Of a stretch of DNA of 5,756 bases, positions 1 through 4,276 are shown piece after piece. A program made the position numbers and the translations under genes. The notes under the pieces are model-generated. The model was not told where the DNA came from. It was given only the letters and a program-made list of their open reading frames with translations, and did no database searches. Positions within the stretch are counted from its first letter, which is position 1. Every line of letters begins with the position of its first letter. Origin of the DNA: an uncultured Prevotellaceae bacterium (GTDB taxonomy: Bacteria > Bacteroidota > Bacteroidia > Bacteroidales > Bacteroidaceae); the NCBI GenBank assembly GCA_902775075.1, contig CACYKX010000197.1, forward strand, positions 1-5,756. Reading direction: 5' to 3'.

Positions 1-1
1 G

Positions 2-271
2 TATTTCGACCTGGGCCGCCATGCCGTAGAGATGGCCCGCCGCCTGCGGACGGTCCTGCACGAAGCCGGCTGCACCTTTTTCCTGGAATCACCGACCAAT
101 CAACAGTTTATCATTCTCGAAGACAGTCTGATGGAGCGTCTGTCGCACGAAGTCGCCTTCGATTTCTGGGAAAAGCACGACGCCACGCACACCGTTGTGC
201 GCTTCGCCACCAACTGGGCCACCCACCCCGAAGACATCGATGCGCTGGCGGCAATCCTTCAAAGACTATAA
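2..271 (+). CDS. ltaE: Low-specificity L-threonine aldolase, C-terminal end (5' part outside window)
   Basis: The reading frame is open from the left edge (YFDLGRHAVEMARRL...) to TAA at 269-271, so this is the last ~89 residues of a longer gene and the ATG at 32 is internal. Threonine aldolases of the PLP-dependent beta-eliminating lyase family cleave threonine or allo-threonine to glycine and acetaldehyde in the cytoplasm. The visible part matches the family C-terminal subdomain as I remember it from Bacteroidetes: SPTNQQFIIL, then FDFWEKHD, then THTVVRFATNWAT, then an acidic DIDAL stretch. The PLP-binding lysine lies upstream, outside the window. GC is about 60%, far above the genes to the right, and nothing looks damaged. 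It appears to be the resident chromosomal gene bordering an acquired region. The symbol is by family resemblance only. Confidence 0.85.
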   Translation, partial: YFDLGRHAVEMARRLRTVLHEAGCTFFLESPTNQQFIILEDSLMERLSHEVAFDFWEKHDATHTVVRFATNWATHPEDIDALAAILQRL

Positions 272-274
272 GTA

Positions 275-300
275 CTGGAATAGTTGAAATACTATTTCAG
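275..300 (+). terminator. Probable terminator hairpin after threonine aldolase
   Basis: Four bases after the stop codon, CTGGAATAG (275-283) can pair with CTATTTCAG (292-300). This gives a 9-bp stem with one G-U pair and an 8-nt loop. The T-rich stretch that follows (311-329) is not a tight U tract, so intrinsic termination is plausible but not certain. Confidence 0.45.
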
Positions 301-329
301 GAACAAACCTCTTTAGTCATTTCTTTTCA

Positions 330-348
330 TTACTGTCCACTAAAAAAT
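330..348 (+). repeat. Left terminal inverted repeat of the IS remnant
   Basis: Nineteen bases containing TGTCCACT. It pairs with 607-625 with three mismatches. Confidence 0.6.
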
Positions 349-427
349 CTCATAAAAGTTCTTTAATAATATTGTAAGTTAAAAGGTTGCAAAGTTTTTG
401 AGCGCGCAACGATTTGAACTTTACTTT

Positions 428-446
428 GCGGAAGTTATCCTTCCGC
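428..446 (+). promoter_or_regulatory. Perfect hairpin directly before the transposase start
   Basis: GCGGAAG (428-434) and CTTCCGC (440-446) form a perfect 7-bp stem with the 5-nt loop TTATC. It ends one base before the ATG at 448. A stem here would hide the ribosome entry region on transcripts reading in from outside, a device known from other insertion sequences for keeping transposase levels low. That function is inference; the stem is plain in the sequence. Confidence 0.5.
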
Positions 447-447
447 T

Positions 448-582
448 ATGAATACAGGTTCCTACGTTTTTGTTCAGATGGTCAAATTCTTGGATAAGTC
501 TGTCTTCCTTCGCATCATGAAAAAGTATGATGGCGACAAGTACGTCAATTGGACTGGGCCGGATGGACCGACTTTGTTTTAA
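448..582 (+). pseudogene. IS4-type transposase N-terminal fragment (44 codons)
   Basis: The frame starts MNTGSYVFVQMVKFLDKSVF, continues through KKYDGDKYV and stops after GPTLF. The first ~33 residues resemble the short N-terminal domain (DUF4372 type) of Bacteroidetes IS4-family transposases, where a K-Y-x-G-x-K-Y-V motif is normally followed by F-x-C-W-x-Q and ~350 more residues. Here the frame switches after KYV to NWTGPDGPTLF and stops, so the DDE catalytic domain is absent. The last residues could be the original C-terminus fused by internal deletion. The protein cannot catalyse transposition. A strong hairpin sits just before the start codon. Confidence 0.6.
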
Positions 583-606
583 ATGTTAAACTTATATAAC
601 CGTTCA

Positions 607-625
607 ATTATTAAGTGGACATTAA
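607..625 (-). repeat. Right terminal inverted repeat of the IS remnant
   Basis: Read on the minus strand it is TTAATGTCCACTTAATAAT, matching the left end at 16 of 19 positions. It ends about 35 bases from the methyltransferase stop codon. Confidence 0.6.
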
Positions 626-646
626 TACGTTTTCCTGTTGATTAAC

Positions 647-665
647 AATGATAATAACAATCATT
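647..665 (-). terminator. Weak AT-rich hairpin at the methyltransferase stop
   Basis: AATGAT (647-652) and ATCATT (660-665) can pair around a 7-nt loop spanning the stop codon. The stem is A/T-rich and no clear U tract follows on the minus strand. It is the only candidate I see for ending the operon transcript. Confidence 0.2.
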
Positions 666-2241
666 CAGCTTTGTTGACAAATTGTTCTTGCAACAACCGA
701 TCTATTCTTGCTATCGCATCCGAGTCACCTTGCTGATAAGAATCAAACGCCCGTAGGATCTCTTGTTTGATTCCTTCATCCAACATTCTCAAATCCAGCA
801 TCATGCCCTTATTCAAATCATTGGGTTCAAACTTACTCAAGCCATTTCCATACTCGCGCCCATTATCCAAAAAGATTAGTCTGGCGGTGTTGGAAATAAG
901 ATATGCGAATAACAATTCTATCGATACAGAAACAAACAAGTTCTCTTTTGGATAAATACAATGAAACGTAGTTAGGCAAGTCGCATCAGATGTGTTTCTG
1001 ATAAAATTGAGCCGATCTCGACTAAAAACAGATACCCAAATTGGCGCAGGTTCCCTTTTTTCTAAAGCGAACCACGGATTTCGACTTTTTGTCAGAAATC
1101 TTTCATTACACTTATCGTCCTCGCCCTTTTTAATATAGTTCAAAGCAGCCTGGCACTTTGAACCTTCTCCGTCAAAAATGAAAACATACTTGTCTTGATC
1201 GCGCAGAGACTCAAAGTCAGCCTGACTAAAAAAACTACTGGCGACATCAACACAATGGCAAATACATGGTTTCAAATTCTTCTCTGGAATGCCATATTTT
1301 CTGGCTTTTGAAAGATTGAATTTGAAGAAATCATTTGCTCCAGTAGCAATTCCTCTGGAGACCTTGGCAAACGTTGAAAAAGGGACTAGGTGATTAAAAT
1401 AACTTTGGTTCAATGGCTGATAATATGACTTCCATTTCACACCACTCTCCATACTATCAGTCTCATATGTTTTGCAGAATGACGGGATCGTCGGATAGCT
1501 TGATATCAGTTCCTCAATTCTATCGAGTTCAGATGCATTGCTAACATTGGTGAAGGAAACAGATTCTGAATGGCCATCGTTCGCGCACAAGACAATAGCA
1601 GATGTAGTAATGGCATCATCAAATAGCTGTTCTTCAAAGTTGAATACTATCACATGGCGAAGGCGTTTCGATTTCAGAAGAAAATCTTTAATCTGAACAC
1701 CATAATCGGAATTCATGAATTCCGAAGGAATAATATATGCGCATCTTCCGCCTTCCTTGAGTTGGAATACAGACTTTATAAGGAAATATGCATATAGGTT
1801 TGTGAAACCGCTAAAGTCAAGATGCAGATGCTTCTTCACTTCTGCCGTTGCCCCTAGATTGTCATAATCCTGGAATTTGAAATATGGCGGATTACATATA
1901 ATACCGTCATACATGTCCTTCCAGCTTGAGTGAATATAGTCTTGATTCCTAATATCAATTTTATCGTTTCCAGCAAACAGTGCTCTCGCCTCATTTAGAA
2001 TAACATCATCTATCTCGTAGCCGATAATCTTTGCGGGATACTTCTTTTCCATCAAAGCACGGGTAAAGATACCCAATCCAAACGCGGGCTCCAGTACAGA
2101 GTTCAACCTTTCACACCCTACCAGCCAATCAGCCATAATATCAGCGATACGGCGTGGAGTGAAAAACTGAGCAAATTGTTTTCTATGTTCTTTTGTTACC
2201 TGGGTAGAATAAAAATATTCCGGGGTCTTCCTATTATTCAT
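661..2241 (-). CDS. Type II N6-adenine DNA methyltransferase (gamma class), restriction-modification partner
   Basis: This 526-aa protein would transfer a methyl group from S-adenosylmethionine to adenine N6 in the recognition site and protect host DNA from the endonuclease encoded just upstream. Motifs run in gamma-class order: motif X QFFTP (25-29), motif I EPAFGLGIF (51-59, SAM loop), motif II GYEID (74-78), catalytic motif IV NPPY (117-120), a motif VI-like GGRCAYIIPSEF (164-175) and a motif VIII-like stretch near 207-217. The remaining ~300 residues should be the target recognition domain. The length suits AccI/PstI-type methylases, which I recall as 500-540 aa. The ATG at 2239-2241 shares its A with the endonuclease stop (TAATG), so translation is probably coupled. 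No catalytic motif is missing, so the enzyme should be active. GC is near 40%, unlike the aldolase, which suggests transfer. Family certain, specificity not. Confidence 0.92.
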   Translation of the reverse strand: MNNRKTPEYFYSTQVTKEHRKQFAQFFTPRRIADIMADWLVGCERLNSVLEPAFGLGIFTRALMEKKYPAKIIGYEIDDVILNEARALFAGNDKIDIRNQDYIHSSWKDMYDGIICNPPYFKFQDYDNLGATAEVKKHLHLDFSGFTNLYAYFLIKSVFQLKEGGRCAYIIPSEFMNSDYGVQIKDFLLKSKRLRHVIVFNFEEQLFDDAITTSAIVLCANDGHSESVSFTNVSNASELDRIEELISSYPTIPSFCKTYETDSMESGVKWKSYYQPLNQSYFNHLVPFSTFAKVSRGIATGANDFFKFNLSKARKYGIPEKNLKPCICHCVDVASSFFSQADFESLRDQDKYVFIFDGEGSKCQAALNYIKKGEDDKCNERFLTKSRNPWFALEKREPAPIWVSVFSRDRLNFIRNTSDATCLTTFHCIYPKENLFVSVSIELLFAYLISNTARLIFLDNGREYGNGLSKFEPNDLNKGMMLDLRMLDEGIKQEILRAFDSYQQGDSDAIARIDRLLQEQFVNKAE

Positions 2242-3338
2242 TAAAACTCTCCTTCTATGTTTAGGATTTGCTTAAAATTGTCAACGTCAAGATAAGCAGT
2301 TCCCCCATGGAATTTTATGTAAAACAAAAGGCGTCCTCTATCCATTTCCTTTCTGACACTCTCGTGTGTAGGTTCGTCCACTCTGGCAGCGATTTGAGTA
2401 CCATATGTGGAGCGAATTTTAATGGTCGTTTTATTCTGATTCTTTGTGTCAGATTCAACAGAAAAAACAGAGCCTTCGTTTTGAGAGTCACTCACCGTCC
2501 TTAATATGTTCTCAAATGAAATCGCATATATCTTATCGAAGAATACCTGAAAATAGTAGTGTGGCACATTATAATTCTCTATCCACTTAAAAACGACCTT
2601 CAGATCTTCAACTTTCGGGGTAATAGACAACCACGTGCGCTTCTGAATATCCTTCATAGCTACCTTCAAACTCTTGAACTCGGCACAAAGCTGAACCAAT
2701 TCGGGAGTTGACTTCCAAGATGGACATCGAAAATCCACAACTTGCAATGTTTCAGGCGTAATGTTCTGGAGCATTGTTAGATAGTTATCTCTTCCAGAGA
2801 CAGACAACAAATCAGAATAATTCAATAGAATCCTATCACGAATCGCCATTGATTCTTCAGTACATCTTTGTACCTTCTCTTGCATTGCAAGTTCGTACCT
2901 GTCAAGTAGAAATGCACTTGAACGAACCTCAATGCCAGCAACAGCTTTCTTCACATATTCGGTAAGCAGGTTGTGATCAATGTGGCTTATATCCATACCT
3001 AAATCCTCTCGATAATCTTCTTTTTTGAAGATAAGGATGTCAGGCCTCTTGCCAATTGTATCAAGCTCTGTCTGGAACTCTTGGAAGAATGTGCTGAAAC
3101 CTGGATCTCCGGCAACCAAATCATCGGATTTGCCGTACTTGATTGCGATATAATTCTTCGAGTTATCATTAACCGCCCGGGTCAATAGATTTTCAGCCCA
3201 ATCGCCTTGCTCTTTATTCGTGATAAAATTCGATTCTGCTTGAGTTGGCATACTCGCCGGATCGCGCGGAGCGGAGAAATCTGCGATTTCAACGGGAAAT
3301 GACTTGGTCAATTCCTTGATTCTTTCAAAATATGTCAT
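2241..3338 (-). CDS. AccI-like Type II restriction endonuclease
   Basis: The protein has 365 aa from the ATG at 3336-3338. It should cut DNA not methylated by the downstream methylase. It resembles the AccI family (Pfam RE_AccI; AccI cuts GT^MKAC and I recall ~370 aa). The N-terminus is [10 protein letters not shown]; then come QGDWAE (44-49), a Y-G-K-S-D-D stretch (68-73), GKRPDILIF (96-104) and [12 protein letters not shown] (135-146). P99-D100 with E137-x-R139 looks like a PD-(D/E)xK core in which arginine replaces the usual lysine; K242 in the ITPKVEDL stretch could be the migrated lysine (inference). A longer frame begins at a TTG at 3363-3365, but that codon lies inside a perfect -7 box, so I prefer the ATG. 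The gene precedes and overlaps the methylase by one base. Nuclease role is likely; the site is a guess. Confidence 0.8.
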   Translation of the reverse strand: MTYFERIKELTKSFPVEIADFSAPRDPASMPTQAESNFITNKEQGDWAENLLTRAVNDNSKNYIAIKYGKSDDLVAGDPGFSTFFQEFQTELDTIGKRPDILIFKKEDYREDLGMDISHIDHNLLTEYVKKAVAGIEVRSSAFLLDRYELAMQEKVQRCTEESMAIRDRILLNYSDLLSVSGRDNYLTMLQNITPETLQVVDFRCPSWKSTPELVQLCAEFKSLKVAMKDIQKRTWLSITPKVEDLKVVFKWIENYNVPHYYFQVFFDKIYAISFENILRTVSDSQNEGSVFSVESDTKNQNKTTIKIRSTYGTQIAARVDEPTHESVRKEMDRGRLLFYIKFHGGTAYLDVDNFKQILNIEGEF

Positions 3339-3362
3339 AGCCTGCTGCTTTTTTCTATCTAA

Positions 3363-3370
3363 CAAAGATA
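3363..3370 (-). promoter_or_regulatory. -7 box upstream of the endonuclease gene
   Basis: On the minus strand the bases read TATCTTTG, a perfect match to the Bacteroidetes -7 consensus TAnnTTTG. Transcription would start near 3357, leaving a leader of about 20 nt before the ATG at 3338. No good -33 TTTG lies 19-21 bp upstream, so the promoter may be weak, which would suit a gene for a dangerous nuclease. The box settles the start codon, since the TTG alternative would lie upstream of the transcript. Confidence 0.55.
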
Positions 3371-3389
3371 GTAAAAATGCGGGGAAAAA

Positions 3390-3544
3390 TCATCTTAGTG
3401 ACACAATCTGCCCATCAGCATTGCTACATAACATATTATCAAGATGGGGATTACAGAGGCCCGTCAAAATAAGGTCATTCTCCACACGAAGGAGTAGATC
3501 CATCCGTGTTTATGAAATGCTATGTTTTGTTGAACAATCTTCAT
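3390..3544 (-). pseudogene. Possible small gene upstream of the endonuclease, split by a frameshift
   Basis: I do not recognise this. Two overlapping minus-strand frames follow a strong promoter. The first begins at the ATG at 3542-3544 (MKIVQQNIAFHKHGW..., 26 aa, stop at 3464). The second runs from the ATG at 3501-3503 to TGA at 3390-3392 (MDLLLRVENDLILTG, then LCNPHLDNMLCSNADGQ, 37 aa). A -1 shift near 3505-3500 would join them into a ~51-residue protein ending IVSLR. The second frame has a balanced, protein-like composition, unlike chance frames in AT-rich DNA. It ends about 50 bp before the endonuclease start on the same strand, the place where Type II systems often encode a controller, but I see no helix-turn-helix. 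It could equally be leader RNA or chance. Confidence 0.25.
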
Positions 3545-3568
3545 ATTGATTCATTTGTCATACGGCTA

Positions 3569-3599
3569 CAAATATAGGTTTATTGTTCCTATTTGCAAA
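3569..3599 (-). promoter_or_regulatory. Strong minus-strand promoter (TTTG-N19-TATATTTG)
   Basis: On the minus strand, TTTG (3599-3596) is followed by exactly 19 bp and then TATATTTG (3576-3569). Both boxes match the Bacteroidetes housekeeping consensus (TTTG, 19-21 bp, TAnnTTTG). Transcription would begin near 3562 and run toward the small frame at 3544 and the restriction genes. It is the best promoter in the window and is arranged back to back with the one for the 81-aa gene. Confidence 0.65.
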
Positions 3600-3614
3600 G
3601 AAAAAGCTACTATA

Positions 3615-3646
3615 TTTTAATATTTGTTCCCGCTTTCTTATATTTG
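3615..3646 (+). promoter_or_regulatory. Plus-strand promoter of the 81-aa gene
   Basis: TATATTTG at 3639-3646 is a perfect -7 box. A TTTT at 3615-3618, 20 bp upstream, is a three-of-four match to the -33 box. Transcription would start near 3652, only ~10 nt before the ATG at 3662, which rules out the TTG at 3593 as the start. Confidence 0.55.
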
Positions 3647-3661
3647 TACCAAGAAAGTCAC

Positions 3662-3907
3662 ATGTTAAAACAAGATAGGACAATCATTCACGTCGAAGTG
3701 AAGGATACGCACGAGCATTTCTATTTTGGCTCGGCTGCGGCTATGTTTGAAGATTCTCGTGTTAAGAACCTTCTGGGTATCGCTTACCAAACGTTTCGAA
3801 AAAAGCGAATTAGTGAGAATAATCCTTACGAAAACGAATATGTCATCGTTAGGAAAGGTAGTTTAAATACCATTCTTCACGATTCCTCACTAGCAGATCT
3901 TCTGTAA
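3662..3907 (+). CDS. Small protein of unknown function, divergent from the restriction operon (81 aa)
   Basis: The protein begins MLKQDRTIIHVEVKDTHEHF and contains YFGSAAAMFED, then a basic stretch around FRKKRISENN, then NPYENEYVIVRKG near the C-terminus. From memory it resembles small Bacteroidetes proteins that share an H-x-Y-F-G-S...A-I-F core and a P-Y-E-N...I-x-R-K-G tail and have no assigned function. The central A-x-x-M-F...L-L-G-I-A-Y-Q-T-F-R-K-K-R segment could be a small helix-turn-helix, but I cannot show that. There is no signal peptide or membrane segment. The start is the ATG at 3662, ~16 nt after a perfect -7 box; the same frame extends upstream to a TTG that would lie before the promoter. 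Transcribed away from the R-M operon, it may be a regulator of it or an unrelated passenger. Confidence 0.6.
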   Translation: MLKQDRTIIHVEVKDTHEHFYFGSAAAMFEDSRVKNLLGIAYQTFRKKRISENNPYENEYVIVRKGSLNTILHDSSLADLL

Positions 3908-3972
3908 CATACTAATAATCAGCCCCCAGCAAGAGCTAAGGCTGAATCGTGTCATAGAGTTTTGGATGGATA

Positions 3973-3989
3973 CCAGGAAGGTTTCCTGG
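3973..3989. repeat. 17-bp palindrome CCAGGAA-GGT-TTCCTGG
   Basis: Perfect 7-bp arms surround a 3-bp centre. It lies 66 bp after the 81-aa gene. No U tract follows on the plus strand, so a binding site or short hairpin fits better than a terminator. Confidence 0.5.
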
Positions 3990-4056
3990 ACAGGATGCCT
4001 TATTTGGCAAGTGATGCGGTTTGCTATAGGTTTCGATCCCACGGCCGTTGTCAATC

Positions 4057-4081
4057 AATACCTCCATTTTCTTGAGGTATT
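4057..4081 (+). promoter_or_regulatory. 8-bp hairpin overlapping a -33 region (operator or terminator)
   Basis: AATACCTC (4057-4064) and GAGGTATT (4074-4081) pair perfectly around a 9-nt loop. A T-rich run follows (4083-4096), so on the plus strand it could terminate transcripts from upstream. It also overlaps the TTG at 4072-4074, which sits 22 bp before the -7 box at 4097, so it could instead be an operator. Confidence 0.4.
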
Positions 4082-4096
4082 ATGTTTTATTTTTCC

Positions 4097-4104
4097 TATC
4101 TTTG
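4097..4104 (+). promoter_or_regulatory. -7 box, candidate promoter of the ORF6N gene
   Basis: TATCTTTG matches TAnnTTTG perfectly. A TTG at 4072-4074 is 22 bp upstream, slightly more than the usual spacing. Transcription would start near 4111, just before the structured repeat, giving a leader of about 165 nt ahead of the ATG at 4277. I saw no clean -7 box closer to that ATG. Confidence 0.45.
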
Positions 4105-4116
4105 TCTTCAGCAGAA

Positions 4117-4182
4117 TGGTCGTCGAATCGGCCGGTAATGAAATCAGGAGTGTGGTAAGTCCTCCGACTCTAGGAGACAGCT
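4117..4182 (+). repeat. Structured direct repeat, left copy
   Basis: Sixty-six bases recur at 5207-5272, offset 1,090 bp, with six differences (4117, 4121, 4131, 4152, 4168, 4179). Stem 1 pairs 4117-4122 with 4129-4134 around the loop TCGAAT. Stem 2 pairs 4159-4165 (one bulged C) with 4173-4178 around a 7-nt loop. A GGAG at 4147-4150 could compete with the GGAG at 4173-4176 for the CTCC at 4162-4165. It lies in the presumed leader of the ORF6N gene. Purpose unknown. Confidence 0.8.
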
Positions 4183-4187
4183 CCCTT

Positions 4188-4227
4188 CACAAGACATATT
4201 TCGTAGCAACTTGTGGACACAATATGT
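4188..4227 (+). promoter_or_regulatory. Overlapping dyads in the ORF6N leader
   Basis: CACAAG (4188-4193) can pair with CTTGTG (4210-4215), and the adjacent ACATATT (4194-4200) with AATATGT (4221-4227). The two pairings interleave, so only one can form in a simple fold. This could be a regulatory switch or a pair of protein-binding sites; nothing in the sequence decides. Confidence 0.35.
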
Positions 4228-4276
4228 GACCATGAGTTTATTTCCTCAGATTATTTACCGTTAATACCGCTGTTTT

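Larger units (their letters stand above)
330..625 (+). mobile_element. Internally deleted IS4-type element (MITE-like remnant)
   Basis: Terminal inverted repeats lie at 330-348 and 607-625. TTACTGTCCACTAAAAAAT matches the reverse complement of the right end at 16 of 19 positions, including an unbroken TGTCCACT core. Between them lies a short frame resembling the N-terminus of IS4-type transposases. A full element of this kind would be well over 1 kb, so about 296 bp means most of the transposase has been lost. Because both ends survive, it could still be moved by a transposase supplied in trans. I could not define a target-site duplication: both flanks are AT-rich and the exact tips are ambiguous. 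It lies between the aldolase and the methyltransferase gene and fills most of that gene-free interval. Confidence 0.6.
3908..4096. other. Gene-free region with dyad symmetries
   Basis: I find no convincing gene on either strand. An open frame from 3966 runs on across the structured repeat but has no start context and resembles nothing I know. The stretch holds a 17-bp palindrome (3973-3989), a looser TCAGCC/GGCTGA pair (3919-3924 with 3940-3945), the 8-bp palindrome ACGGCCGT at 4041-4048, and an 8-bp hairpin at 4057-4081. It may be the eroded remains of an older gene. Confidence 0.5.

Noticed and set aside
767..955. Plus-strand open frame of 62 codons
   Set aside because: It lies wholly inside the methyltransferase gene on the other strand and resembles nothing.
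2268..2504. Plus-strand open frame of 78 codons
   Set aside because: Antisense shadow of the endonuclease gene.
2774..2965. Plus-strand open frame of 63 codons
   Set aside because: Antisense shadow of the endonuclease gene.
3339..3365. TTG start extending the endonuclease by nine residues
   Set aside because: The TTG lies inside a perfect TAnnTTTG -7 box, so it would be upstream of the transcript. The ATG at 3338 also gives the N-terminus I expect for the family.
3304..3549. Plus-strand open frame of 81 codons
   Set aside because: It crosses the endonuclease start and its promoter and has no recognisable motif or start context.
3593..3661. TTG start extending the 81-aa protein upstream
   Set aside because: The extension crosses both divergent promoters, and the -7 box at 3639-3646 places the transcript start after it.
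4029..4043. tRNA T-arm-like string GGTTTCGATCCC
   Set aside because: No matching acceptor, D or anticodon arms fold around it.
3966..4229. Plus-strand open frame of 87 codons
   Set aside because: It runs through a palindrome, a promoter-like region and the structured repeat; its second half is only the translated repeat. No start signal.
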